Origin: Dermabacter indicis | Lineage (GTDB): Bacteria > Actinomycetota > Actinomycetes > Actinomycetales > Dermabacteraceae | NCBI GenBank assembly: GCA_001403775.1 | Contig: CYUG01000013.1 | Location: 150,076 to 195,462, forward strand | Direction: 5' to 3' | Length of the DNA stretch: 45,387 nt | In this document: piece after piece, positions 26,218-34,252 of the stretch | Layout: the number at the start of each line of letters is the position of its first letter | How positions within the stretch are numbered: the stretch's first letter is position 1 | Translations under genes and position numbers: made by a program | The notes under the pieces: generated by a model | Told to the model about the DNA's origin: nothing | The model's database searches: none | What the model saw: only the letters and a program-made list of their open reading frames with translations

Positions 26218-27084
26218 GTGGAAACCGAGAACCGACACGTGCTCACGCCCGGGGCCATTGCGCTCGCGGCAACCCCCATAGGCAACCCGCTCGACGCATC
26301 GTTCCGGCTCGTCGCCGCGCTTCGCGAGGCCGACCTGATTGCCGCCGAGGACACACGCCGCGTCAAAAGACTCGCGTCCGATCTCGGCGTGAGACTCACG
26401 GCGCGTACCCTCGCCTACCACGAGCACAATGAGGTAGAACGCACCGAAATGCTCCTCGACGCCGCGCGCGAAGGTCAAAAAGTGCTTCTCGTAACGGATG
26501 CGGGTATGCCCGTTGTTTCCGACCCCGGATTCCGCGCTGTCGATGCCGCGCACCGCGAGGGCATTGCCGTGGACGTCTTCCCGGGCCCTTCGGCGCCTCT
26601 CACCGCCCTCGTCCATTCGGGGATCGCCCCAGATCGGTTTGCGTTCGAGGGCTTCCTTCCGCGCACCGCGGGCAAGCGCCTCGCCGCCCTCGGCGCGCTC
26701 GCGCGCGAAGGGCGCACACTCATCTTCTTCGAGTCGCCGCGGCGCACGCGCGAATGCCTCGAAGCGATGCGTGAGGCTTTCGGCGAAGAGCGCGAGGCGT
26801 GCGTGGCGCGCGAGCTCACGAAAACCCATGAGGAAATCGTTCGGGGTTCGCTCGCTGAGCTTGTGGAATGGGCCGGGGAGAATGACCCTCTCGGGGAAAT
26901 CGCAATTGTTGTCGCGCCCTCGCCGCCACGTGAAGAGGACCCGGCTGACCTTGCCGCGCTCGTGCTCGAGCGCGCGGAAGCGGGAGAGCGGCTCAAGGAT
27001 GCCGCGAAGGCAGTGGCGCGTGAGCACGAAAGTGTGTCGGCCAGAGACCTCTACGACGCGGCGCTCGAGCGACGGCGCGGCTAG
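26218..27084 (+). CDS. rsmI: 16S rRNA 2'-O-ribose C1402 methyltransferase
   Basis: A 288-residue SAM-dependent methyltransferase of the tetrapyrrole-methylase fold, which modifies the decoding centre at C1402 of 16S rRNA. Motifs are ALAATPIGNPLDASFRL, AEDTRRVKRLASDLGV, VTDAGMPVVSDPGFR, VFPGPSAPLTALVHSG and FFESPRRTRECLEAM, all in the usual order. The C-terminal helical domain runs to residue 288. The GTG start with TAGGAT-N6 upstream indicates a leaderless mRNA; no Shine-Dalgarno sequence is present. The next gene on the opposite strand, rpmF, converges on it across a shared hairpin. Confidence 0.95.
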   Translation: METENRHVLTPGAIALAATPIGNPLDASFRLVAALREADLIAAEDTRRVKRLASDLGVRLTARTLAYHEHNEVERTEMLLDAAREGQKVLLVTDAGMPVVSDPGFRAVDAAHREGIAVDVFPGPSAPLTALVHSGIAPDRFAFEGFLPRTAGKRLAALGALAREGRTLIFFESPRRTRECLEAMREAFGEEREACVARELTKTHEEIVRGSLAELVEWAGENDPLGEIAIVVAPSPPREEDPADLAALVLERAEAGERLKDAAKAVAREHESVSARDLYDAALERRRG

Positions 27085-27089
27085 ACGGC

Positions 27090-27142
27090 AAAAAAAAAGG
27101 GGGGAAACCGAAAGGGCGCCCCACCCGCAGGTGGAGCGCCCT
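27090..27142 (-). terminator. Terminator of rpmF, probably bidirectional with rsmI
   Basis: Hairpin AGGGCGC (27113-27119) / GCGCCCT (27136-27142), extended after one mismatch by CCACC/GGTGG. On the minus strand it is followed by TTTCGGTTT, a C run and then a run of nine Ts (complement of the A run at about 27090-27098). A strong intrinsic terminator for rpmF. Confidence 0.85.
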
Positions 27143-27158
27143 TCACGAAGTGCTGAAA

Positions 27159-27329
27159 TCAGCCGTCGATCTCAATGAGGCCGCGCTGGTACGCCTTTGC
27201 GAGGCGGCGCGGAACCGAGGCGGTGCGACCGCGCACGGTGACCTTAACGAGATCGGTGGACTCGGCCTTCCAGTTCGCGCGGCGCGAACGGGTGCGGGCC
27301 CGGGACATCTTATACTTAGGCACTGCCAT
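27159..27329 (-). CDS. rpmF: 50S ribosomal protein L32, cysteine-free
   Basis: A 56-residue ribosomal protein with the family opening [17 protein letters not shown] and the actinobacterial ending [16 protein letters not shown]. It contains no cysteine, so it lacks the CxxC pairs of the zinc-binding form and does not need zinc. The ATG (complement of 27327-27329) has AAGGAGC about 7 nt upstream; a longer frame upstream is not like L32. No plsX or DUF177/yceD gene accompanies it here. It stands alone with its own terminator, and the 222-nt region upstream is shared with tatD. Confidence 0.95.
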   Translation of the reverse strand: MAVPKYKMSRARTRSRRANWKAESTDLVKVTVRGRTASVPRRLAKAYQRGLIEIDG

Positions 27330-27402
27330 GATGCGCTCCTTGCTCGAACTGCGTGAAAATCGGGGTGGTGCAGGGGCTTGGTTCTCGAAGGATCGAAAAA
27401 TA

Positions 27403-27416
27403 TGCGTGCCCACGCA
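27403..27416. repeat. Short palindrome in the rpmF/tatD divergent region
   Basis: TGCGTG-CC-CACGCA, perfect 6-bp arms, about 75 nt before the rpmF start. It could be an operator or chance. Nothing else is seen in the 222 bp between rpmF and tatD except the tatD -10. Confidence 0.35.
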
Positions 27417-27539
27417 CAACAGGAATCAATCTAAGCATATTTTCGCTCGTCGCGCGCGCAGGAAAGGTCCGCGTGTGTTGGGCTTCACGGCCACGGGAGG
27501 CTGGGTGCAGGGCGGGGGAGTCCGACGCTGGCTCCGCAC

Positions 27540-27545
27540 TAGACT
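27540..27545 (+). promoter_or_regulatory. -10 element, leaderless start of tatD
   Basis: TAGACT, six bases before the ATG at 27552; no Shine-Dalgarno sequence and no clear -35. Confidence 0.55.
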
Positions 27546-27551
27546 GGCCCC

Positions 27552-28514
27552 ATGACGAAGGCAGTGAACTCCCGTTCCACAACCGCCGAAAGCGGCCATC
27601 ACCGCGACCTGACGTGGCCCGAGCCTCCCGAGGCTCTGCCCGGTGCCGTGATCGATAACCACGCCCACCTCGATTTCTCCGATGGAGAGGGCTCCCACGG
27701 TATCGATGAACACGTCGCGTGGGCTGAAGCCGTGGGTGTGCGCGGAATCATCACGATCGGCTGCGACCTCGCCTCGGCACGGTGGACTGCCGAGGTCATG
27801 CGAGGCGAGCACGTCGCCGAAGAGCGCCGCGCGTTCGTCGCGGAGCGCCTGCGTGGCGGCGTGTCGATTCACCCGAACGATGCCGTAAACCACGTCGTGA
27901 GCGGCAAAGGTCGCAACGGAGAGGATCTCTGCTCGCTCGACGAGGCGCTCGCCGAGATTTACGACCTCCTCGATACTCCGGGCATGGTGACCGTTGGCGA
28001 GACGGGGCTCGACTGGTTCCGCACGTCGAAAAAGAAGCCCGAAAAGCGCGACGCTCAAATCCAGAGCTTCCGCATGCATATCGCCCTCGCGAAAGAAAAA
28101 GGTCTGCCCATGCAGATCCACGACCGTGACGCTCACCGGGACGTGCTCGACGTGCTCGATGCCGAGGGCGTGCCCGAGCGTACGGTGTTCCACTGTTTCA
28201 GCGGGGATGCCGAGTTTGCACGCGAGGCGCTTGCGCGCGGGGCCTACCTGTCGTTTTCCGGCACCTCGACATTCAAGAACGCCGCCTACCTTCGCGAGGC
28301 TCTCGCCGTGACACCGCTCAACCGGATCATGGTCGAGACCGACGCGCCGTTCCTCACTCCTGAGCCGTTCCGCGGACGCCCCAATTCGAGCTACCTCATC
28401 CCGCACACGATGCGCGTGATCGCGGAGGCGAAGGGCGTGAGCCTCGAAGAGGCGTGTGCTGGTGTGCTCGCGACGGAGCGCGACGTGTACGGTTTCGCGG
28501 GGGCCGAGGGGTGA
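27552..28514 (+). CDS. tatD: TatD family metal-dependent deoxyribonuclease
   Basis: A 320-residue TIM-barrel hydrolase of the amidohydrolase superfamily, acting as a 3'-5' DNase in DNA quality control. Metal ligands are visible in NHAHLD (~residue 36), VGETGLDWF (Glu, ~148), PMQIHDRDAHRD (His, ~188), FHCFSGD (His, ~213) and VETDAPFLTPEP (Asp, ~262). The first ~30 residues (Ser/Thr/Pro-rich) are an extension not part of the barrel. The start is set by the leaderless -10. The stop overlaps the rsmA start by 4 nt (GTGA). Confidence 0.94.
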   Translation: MTKAVNSRSTTAESGHHRDLTWPEPPEALPGAVIDNHAHLDFSDGEGSHGIDEHVAWAEAVGVRGIITIGCDLASARWTAEVMRGEHVAEERRAFVAERLRGGVSIHPNDAVNHVVSGKGRNGEDLCSLDEALAEIYDLLDTPGMVTVGETGLDWFRTSKKKPEKRDAQIQSFRMHIALAKEKGLPMQIHDRDAHRDVLDVLDAEGVPERTVFHCFSGDAEFAREALARGAYLSFSGTSTFKNAAYLREALAVTPLNRIMVETDAPFLTPEPFRGRPNSSYLIPHTMRVIAEAKGVSLEEACAGVLATERDVYGFAGAEG

Positions 28515-29410
28515 GCGAGGGGTATCCCGCACTCGATGCGGGCACGAGGCTGCTCACGCCTCGGGATATTCGCGGGCTCGCCGCCTATCGCGGGATCACG
28601 CCCATGAAAAAACGTGGACAGAACTTCCTGCTTGACGCGAATACCGTGCGTGCCATCGTCGAGAGGGCGGGCGTGTGCGAAGGCGACGTCGTGCTCGAGG
28701 TAGGGCCGGGGCTCGGCTCTCTCACCCTCGGCCTGCTTGACGCTGGAGCTCATGTGGGAGCGGTGGAACTGGATCCGGCGCTCGCTGAGATCCTGCCCTC
28801 GACTGTCGTGGCCAAAGGCCTTGATCGCGCGCGTTTCACGCTCGCTGAGGGCGATGCCCTCGCCCTCACAACTCTTCCCGTTCCCGAGGCCGCACCGCAT
28901 GCGCCCACGCGGCTCGTCGCGAACCTCCCGTACAACGTCGCGACTCCGATTGTCCTCACCGTCCTCGAACGATTCGACACCGTCGCTGAGGTACTCGTCA
29001 TGGTGCAGCTCGAGGTTGCCGAGCGTATCGCCGCAAAGCCCGGCTCGAAGGTGTACGGCGCCCCGAGCGTCAAGGCCGCGTGGTATGGCAGCAGCGAACT
29101 CGCGGGTCGCATTTCGCGCCGCGTGTTTTGGCCCGAGCCGAATGTTGATAGTGCCCTCGTGCGCGTGCGTCGCGACCGGGTGCAAGCGGAGGGGGAGGCG
29201 CCTCGCGAGGACGTCTTCGAGATTATCGACCAGGCTTTCTTGCAGCGACGTAAGACTTTGCGCGCGGCTCTTAAATCGTGGGCGGGAAGCGGCGAGCACG
29301 CGGCTGCGATCCTCGAGCAGGCGGGTATTGATCCTCAGCGGCGCGGTGAAACTCTCGAGGTCGCGGAGTTCATTGCGATCGCGAATGCCGCGAGGGACCC
29401 CCTTCGTTAG
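28511..29410 (+). CDS. rsmA: 16S rRNA dimethyladenosine transferase
   Basis: A 299-residue enzyme (KsgA) that dimethylates A1518 and A1519 in helix 45 of 16S rRNA late in 30S assembly. SAM-binding elements are KKRGQNFLLDANTVR, VLEVGPGLGSLTLGLLD and VGAVELDPALAEIL; the catalytic motif is NLPYNVATPI. The C-terminal lobe has FWPEPNVDSALVRV and FLQRRKTLRAALKSW. The start is GTG overlapping the tatD stop (GTGA); frames starting earlier lie inside tatD. In many actinobacteria rpf stands before and ispE after it; neither is here. Confidence 0.96.
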   Translation: MSEGYPALDAGTRLLTPRDIRGLAAYRGITPMKKRGQNFLLDANTVRAIVERAGVCEGDVVLEVGPGLGSLTLGLLDAGAHVGAVELDPALAEILPSTVVAKGLDRARFTLAEGDALALTTLPVPEAAPHAPTRLVANLPYNVATPIVLTVLERFDTVAEVLVMVQLEVAERIAAKPGSKVYGAPSVKAAWYGSSELAGRISRRVFWPEPNVDSALVRVRRDRVQAEGEAPREDVFEIIDQAFLQRRKTLRAALKSWAGSGEHAAAILEQAGIDPQRRGETLEVAEFIAIANAARDPLR

Positions 29411-29458
29411 AGGTCACAACCTCGCCTCGCGCATTTCGTGGGCCCTGGTGGGTGCGCG

Positions 29459-29464
29459 TAGGCT
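29459..29464 (+). promoter_or_regulatory. -10 element, leaderless start of ABC-F gene
   Basis: TAGGCT, six bases before the GTG at 29471. Confidence 0.55.
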
Positions 29465-29470
29465 CTCGGT

Positions 29471-31273
29471 GTGAGTCTTCTTCTCGGCGCCGAACAGCTG
29501 CATCTTCAATACCCGAACAGGGTCGTACTCGATTCCGTGACGCTCGGCATTTTCGAGGGCGACAGGATCGGGATTGTCGGCCGTAACGGCGACGGTAAGA
29601 GCTCTCTCATTCGGCTTCTTTTCGGCGAGCTCGAGCCCTATAGCGGGCGGGTGACACCGAGGAACGGCGTGCGCATGGGGCTTCTCTCCCAGTCAGATTC
29701 GCTCGACGAGAACGCGACCGTGGGCTACGAGATCGTGGGGGATGCCCCCGAACACGAATGGGCCTCCGACCCGAAAATCCGCGACATCATCCACGGACTT
29801 CTCTCCGACATCCCCTTCGAGCGGAGCATCGGTGCACTCTCGGGAGGTCAGCGTCGCCGCGTCGCCCTCGCGCAGCTTCTCGTGGGTGACTGGGACGTGA
29901 TTGGCCTTGACGAGCCCACGAACCACCTCGACATCGAGGGCATCCATTGGCTCGCTCGCCACATCAAGGGGCGCTGGGGCGCCGGCCAGGGCGCGTTCAT
30001 CGTCATTACCCACGATCGCTGGTTCCTCGACGAAGTGTGCACGAGTACGTGGGAGGTGCACGACGGGATCGTTGAGCCGTTCGAGGGCGGGTATGCCGCC
30101 TATGTTCTCCAGCGCGTCGAACGCGACCGCATCGCGGCGGCGACAGAGCAAAAGCGGCAAAACCTTGCGCGAAAGGAACTCGCGTGGCTTCGACGGGGAG
30201 CGCCCGCGCGAACGTCGAAGCCCCGTTTCCGTATCGAGGCCGCCAATGCGCTTATTGCCGACGTGCCCGAAGTTCGCAACCCCCTCGAACTCAAGCGTCT
30301 CGCGACGGCCCGCCTCGGTAAGGACGTCGTTGACCTCATTGACGCAGGCGTGAGCTATGGGAACACCCCGATCTTTTCGGGTGTCACGTGGCGTATCGCG
30401 CCAGGCGAACGCACGGGCATCCTCGGCGCCAACGGCGCCGGCAAGTCCACGCTCCTCAGCCTCATCGCGGGCACGCTCGAGCCGACCGAGGGTCGGGTTA
30501 AGCGCGGCAAGACCGTTGAAGTGGCCGTGCTTGACCAGCAGTTCCGCGAACATGAAGACATCGCGAACGACCGCGTGCGCGACGTCCTTGCGCGCACGAA
30601 AACGACCTTCACGATCGACGGGAAAGACTTCACCCCCGCGAAACTCCTCGAACGTCTCGGCTTTGCCAAGGATCACCTCTCCACACGTGTCGGTGACCTG
30701 TCGGGCGGCCAGCGTCGGCGCCTCCAACTCCTCCTCGTGCTTCTGAGCGAGCCAAACGTGCTCATCCTCGACGAGCCCACGAACGATGTCGATACCGACA
30801 TGCTTACGGCTCTCGAAGACATGCTCGATTCGTGGCCAGGGACTCTCATCGTCGTGTCGCACGACCGCTACCTGGTCGAACGCGTCAGCGATCAGCAGTA
30901 CGCGGTCATCGGCGGAACCCTTCGCCACCTCCCCGGGGGAGTCGAAGAGTATCTGGATCTCCGTGCGAAAGAGGAGCGGGAACGCGCAGCGGAAGATTCG
31001 GCGCGTGGGCGGTCTGACGCTTCCTCAGCCCCGAGTGCGGGCCTCACCGGTGCCGAACTGCGCGCCGCCCAGAAAGAAGCGAGCGCGATCGAGAGGCGAA
31101 TCGACAAGCTTCGCGGCCAGATCGACAAAGTGAACGAGGAGCTCGCCGCTCACGACCCGTCCGATTTTGAGGGGTTGACCTCGCTCGGGCAGAAGGTGCG
31201 GGAACGCGAAGGTGAGATCGCCGAGTGCGAGGAACGATGGCTCGAGATCCTCGAGCAGATCGAAGAGACGTGA
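29471..31273 (+). CDS. ABC-F family ATPase (Uup-like)
   Basis: A 600-residue soluble protein with two ABC domains and no membrane segment, as in ribosome-associated ABC-F translation factors. The first cassette has Walker A GRNGDGKSS (~residue 37), signature LSGGQRRRVALAQLL and Walker B GLDEPTNHLD. A charged linker (~215-290) follows. The second cassette has Walker A GANGAGKST (~321), signature LSGGQRRRLQLLLVLL and VLILDEPTNDVD. The C-terminal coiled coil (~520-600; IERRIDKLRGQIDKVNEEL) resembles Uup. Housekeeping and antibiotic-protection members cannot be separated here; no resistance gene is nearby, which favours housekeeping. Convergent with the small membrane-protein gene 11 nt away. Confidence 0.92.
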   Translation: MSLLLGAEQLHLQYPNRVVLDSVTLGIFEGDRIGIVGRNGDGKSSLIRLLFGELEPYSGRVTPRNGVRMGLLSQSDSLDENATVGYEIVGDAPEHEWASDPKIRDIIHGLLSDIPFERSIGALSGGQRRRVALAQLLVGDWDVIGLDEPTNHLDIEGIHWLARHIKGRWGAGQGAFIVITHDRWFLDEVCTSTWEVHDGIVEPFEGGYAAYVLQRVERDRIAAATEQKRQNLARKELAWLRRGAPARTSKPRFRIEAANALIADVPEVRNPLELKRLATARLGKDVVDLIDAGVSYGNTPIFSGVTWRIAPGERTGILGANGAGKSTLLSLIAGTLEPTEGRVKRGKTVEVAVLDQQFREHEDIANDRVRDVLARTKTTFTIDGKDFTPAKLLERLGFAKDHLSTRVGDLSGGQRRRLQLLLVLLSEPNVLILDEPTNDVDTDMLTALEDMLDSWPGTLIVVSHDRYLVERVSDQQYAVIGGTLRHLPGGVEEYLDLRAKEERERAAEDSARGRSDASSAPSAGLTGAELRAAQKEASAIERRIDKLRGQIDKVNEELAAHDPSDFEGLTSLGQKVREREGEIAECEERWLEILEQIEET

Positions 31274-31284
31274 CGAACGGCGCG

Positions 31285-31617
31285 CTAGATCGATATGCGC
31301 CGCACGCGCTCACGGGGGCTACCGTTGTTGCGACCCGACATGGTTGAGCTCTTGACGCCGTTGCGCCGGCGACCCGCCTGATCAAAAGCTTGCACGTTGG
31401 AGACACCGATGCGCGTCTCACTCTCGAACCGGTACCTCTTATCGGTGTTGCGGTAGCGCAGGTAGAAGAACGTATAGACCGACGTGAAGACGATGAACGC
31501 GAGGACGAACGGCGCGGCGATGACCGCGGCGTTGGCGCCCCCGCTTTCGGCACTGGACTCCGCGAGGAACCGCCCATAGGCGAGCACCTCGTACCCGGCT
31601 GCCATTGCGGACATCAT
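31285..31617 (-). CDS. Small single-pass membrane protein of the SPFH operon
   Basis: A 110-residue protein with one transmembrane helix (residues ~30-52, AAVIAAPFVLAFIVFTSVYTFFYLRY). A short outside N-terminus comes before it and a strongly basic cytoplasmic tail after it (KRYRFESETRIG, RRRNG, RERVRRI). The ATG at 31617 overlaps the stop of the zinc-ribbon gene (ATGA), so it is the last gene of a coupled three-gene operon. No catalytic motif is seen. By position it corresponds to a small membrane partner such as YdjH in the Bacillus ydjFGHI operon, though sequence similarity cannot be judged by eye. Confidence 0.7.
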   Translation of the reverse strand: MMSAMAAGYEVLAYGRFLAESSAESGGANAAVIAAPFVLAFIVFTSVYTFFYLRYRNTDKRYRFESETRIGVSNVQAFDQAGRRRNGVKSSTMSGRNNGSPRERVRRISI

Positions 31618-32960
31618 AGGACCACCGCCCCGAGTGCGAGAGGGAGAGTGACAGCGAACGTTGCGATCGCGGAGATCGCCGCGCAACCGAAGAGCTTGAG
31701 CTTGTCCACCGGCACCGAGCCCATCGTGCGGCCATTGCGGCCGTTGACGGCGATGTAGTGGATCAAGCCGTTGCGTTGATCTTGGTAGCTGTAGAGCCAG
31801 ATAGGAAGGTAGAGCGCCACCCAGCGCGTGCCGTGCACTTCGAGCCCTTCACTCTCCCAGCGCACGCCGCGGTCGTAATCGCGGATCATAAGATCGGCGC
31901 GCGAGCGCGCGATCGAAAGAAAGTTGTTCTCGACCGTCTCGTCAATGTCGTCGATATCGAGATCGCGGCGCTCCGAGGTGAAGCCCGCGAGATAGTTCGA
32001 GTTGTAGGCGACCGCGTTCTTCGTGTCGAATGGGAGGATCGCGTTGAGCACGTTGTTGGTGTTCACGCTCGTGTTCATGTTCGCACGCGAACTGTTCGTT
32101 TCCGCAATGAGGTCGTCGACCGTGAAATCGAACCTGCGCCCGAGGGCGTATTCGCGAATGTCGGAAACCCGTTCGGTGTGGTTCTCGCCCACGCGCCTCG
32201 TGTAGCGGCGGATCGTGACCTCGCCGCGGCCTTCGATGGTGGCGGTGAGGTTGCCATCGACTGTCATGTACGGCACGTACACCCCCACGACGTTCTCGGG
32301 CTTAAAGTTTTCCTTGAATTGACTCGTGGCAAAGAAGCGGCGGTCGCCGGCGAACTCGCGGACTTTCTCGACGCCTTGCTCGTGCGAAAGGGCGAAAGGA
32401 AGCACCGCGTCAGGAACGGCACCATTGGGGATTTGCTGATTGATCGAGAGTACTTGGCGGCACCAGTGGCACCGCGCCTGCAGCGACTCGTTCGCTTTGA
32501 TCACGACTTCGGCGCCGCAGCCCTGACACTTAAGGGTGACGACCGAGTTATCCACGGCGATGTCGTGCGTGCCCGAGCCGCGCACGACGCCGTGGAGCTG
32601 CTCGATGGGGGTGTCGAGGCCAAAGGCTGTCTCCGCGACCTTCTCGTTGAATTCGAAGCGGCAGTATCGGCACACGAGAGCCTGATGCTGAAGCGAATAT
32701 CCGATGTCGGTCGAGCCGCACCTTGGGCACTTGTCGAAGCCGTCGGCTTTCCCGCTCGCGGTATTGATGACTCGTTCCGCGGTGGGCTCGACGAGCGTGT
32801 CCACGATGTCCTGAGACGCGGTTCTGCCCTTGACGACGTGTGTATCGCTCATGTCGGGGCCGCCGACTGGGGGCGCTCCCTCGGGCATCGGGCGCGCAGG
32901 ACCGGGCCCCCGGCCTTCGTGAGGCACGGGGGCCCGCCCTGAGCCAGGTGCGTAGGTCAA
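31614..32960 (-). CDS. Zinc-ribbon membrane-anchored protein (TFIIB-type ribbon)
   Basis: Up to 448 residues. Two zinc ribbons occur: CPRC (78-81) with CRYC (97-100), and CQGC (145-148) with CHWC (164-167). A large middle region follows with YVPYMTVDGNLTATIEGRGE and LYLPIWLYSYQD, and then a C-terminal hydrophobic helix (~421-448) that would tail-anchor it in the membrane. The TTG at 32960 overlaps the SPFH stop by 4 nt, the overlap style used throughout this window, and gives a Pro/Gly-rich leader. The ATG at 32852 (36 residues shorter) is an equally plausible start. The ribbons may bind protein or nucleic acid; YdjG of Bacillus has a similar plan. Confidence 0.78.
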   Translation of the reverse strand: MTYAPGSGRAPVPHEGRGPGPARPMPEGAPPVGGPDMSDTHVVKGRTASQDIVDTLVEPTAERVINTASGKADGFDKCPRCGSTDIGYSLQHQALVCRYCRFEFNEKVAETAFGLDTPIEQLHGVVRGSGTHDIAVDNSVVTLKCQGCGAEVVIKANESLQARCHWCRQVLSINQQIPNGAVPDAVLPFALSHEQGVEKVREFAGDRRFFATSQFKENFKPENVVGVYVPYMTVDGNLTATIEGRGEVTIRRYTRRVGENHTERVSDIREYALGRRFDFTVDDLIAETNSSRANMNTSVNTNNVLNAILPFDTKNAVAYNSNYLAGFTSERRDLDIDDIDETVENNFLSIARSRADLMIRDYDRGVRWESEGLEVHGTRWVALYLPIWLYSYQDQRNGLIHYIAVNGRNGRTMGSVPVDKLKLFGCAAISAIATFAVTLPLALGAVVL

Positions 32961-34177
32961 AGGCCGAGCGCCTTCTTCTTCGCGGCCTCGTAGTCAGCCT
33001 CGGTGATGAGGCCCTGGTCGAGCATGTCCTTGAACTGGGCAAGTTTTTCGGCGGGGCTCGGCTCCGCGCCGGGAGCCCCCTGGCCGGGCTGCGCCTGCTG
33101 GCTTTGCTGTCCCTGTGGGCTCTGGCCCTGTCCCGCAAAGGGCCCCGACGCTTGCGCAGGCTGCATAAAGCCACCGACGGCACCGGCGCCCATGCCCATC
33201 ATCGCAAGGCCCGTGCCGCCACCACCGTTCTCACCCGCGGACTGCACGCCACGCGCGAGGGCCTGGTTGACGAAGCTCTGATTACGGTTGCCCGAGAGTG
33301 CGTCAGCGGCCTGGACATCCTTGAGAAGTTTGCGCGTGTTCTCGTCGTATTCGATCGAGGCGATGGCCACCTTCTCGATCACGAGACCGCGGTCGGTGGT
33401 CCAGCGGTAGTTTTCCTCGACGACGCTCGAGAGCGATGCGGCTAGGCCGAGAGAATCCGACTGGATTTTGGTGATGCGATTGTTCTTATCCGGATCGTTC
33501 GTGTAGCGCGAAAATGCCGGGGCGAGCGAGGAGACGACCTCCTGAAACAGCTGGTTCGCGGCGTCGTTATTCGTGTCTGTGAAGTCGAAGACGGGGGCGT
33601 TCGCCGAGATGTACGTGGCGGGGACCCAGTTGTGGATAAACAGGAGCGGATCGACGATGCGCATCGTGTAGGTTCCGCGTGCGACGGCACCGACCTGGGC
33701 GTTCATGTACTGATCGTCCCAGTAGATCTCGGATTGCGTGCCGAAGCGGTTGTTCGGGAGCTCCTTGAGGCTCACAAAGAAGGCAAGCTGCTGAGATCCG
33801 GGCTGGCCACCGAACTTGAAGCGCTCCCACGAGGTGCCAAGAGTCGAGGCGAGGATGCCGTCGTTTGCAAAGATGGTGCGCGAGTTCGGGTCATCCGAAC
33901 GCCATTCATAGCCGCCGGCTTCGGTGATAAAGCCGGTCACGCGACCGTCCTGAAGCGTGACAAGGCCGTACCCGGCGGGCACGACGATGCGAGAGCCGTT
34001 GGAGATGATGTTCTCGCTACCGCGCGTGTTTGAACCGCGGCCGGCGTTGGTGCCGCGCGCAACAGCGGGGAACAGTGCTGCGGTTGGCGCAAGACCGGAA
34101 GGGACGGTCAGATAGTCCTTCCACTGATCGGCGAAGCTGCCGCCGAGCGCGTCCTTGAAAGCCTGGATGAAACCCAC
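32957..34177 (-). CDS. SPFH-domain protein with C-terminal SHOCT (virion-core-like, YdjI type)
   Basis: A 406-residue cytosolic/membrane-peripheral protein. It starts GFIQAFKDALGGSFADQWKD, then has an SPFH/band-7 domain (residues ~65-290; IVVPAGYGLVTLQDGRV, ARGTYTMRIVDPLLF, DRGLVIEKVAIASIEYDE). A low-complexity Gly/Gln/Pro linker (~310-370) leads to a SHOCT helix (AEKLAQFKDMLDQGLITEAD). No transmembrane helix is present. The start at GTG 34177 is set by AGAGGAG 5 nt upstream and matches the family N-terminus; an earlier GTG at 34210 lacks these. It heads the three-gene operon. SPFH proteins organise membrane microdomains, and the Bacillus relative YdjI helps place PspA at the membrane. Confidence 0.88.
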   Translation of the reverse strand: MGFIQAFKDALGGSFADQWKDYLTVPSGLAPTAALFPAVARGTNAGRGSNTRGSENIISNGSRIVVPAGYGLVTLQDGRVTGFITEAGGYEWRSDDPNSRTIFANDGILASTLGTSWERFKFGGQPGSQQLAFFVSLKELPNNRFGTQSEIYWDDQYMNAQVGAVARGTYTMRIVDPLLFIHNWVPATYISANAPVFDFTDTNNDAANQLFQEVVSSLAPAFSRYTNDPDKNNRITKIQSDSLGLAASLSSVVEENYRWTTDRGLVIEKVAIASIEYDENTRKLLKDVQAADALSGNRNQSFVNQALARGVQSAGENGGGGTGLAMMGMGAGAVGGFMQPAQASGPFAGQGQSPQGQQSQQAQPGQGAPGAEPSPAEKLAQFKDMLDQGLITEADYEAAKKKALGL

Positions 34178-34208
34178 GAAAACTCCTCTGCTAGGGGATA
34201 ACGCTCCC

Positions 34209-34214
34209 ACTATA
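34209..34214 (-). promoter_or_regulatory. -10 element of the SPFH operon
   Basis: TATAGT within TATATAGT on the minus strand, 31 nt before the SPFH GTG. TTTGTC lies 16 nt further upstream as a possible -35. Confidence 0.5.
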
Positions 34215-34252
34215 TAGGCCTCACGTCGCAGACAAACGGCGTTACCTGAGGC

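Noticed and set aside
27090-27104. Homopolymer runs A9 and G6 after rsmI, considered as a phase-variable tract
   Set aside because: They lie outside coding sequence and on the minus strand form the U-rich tail of the rpmF terminator.
29471-31273. ABC-F gene as an antibiotic-resistance determinant
   Set aside because: It stands in a conserved housekeeping block and carries a Uup-like coiled coil; no resistance-specific linker feature is visible.
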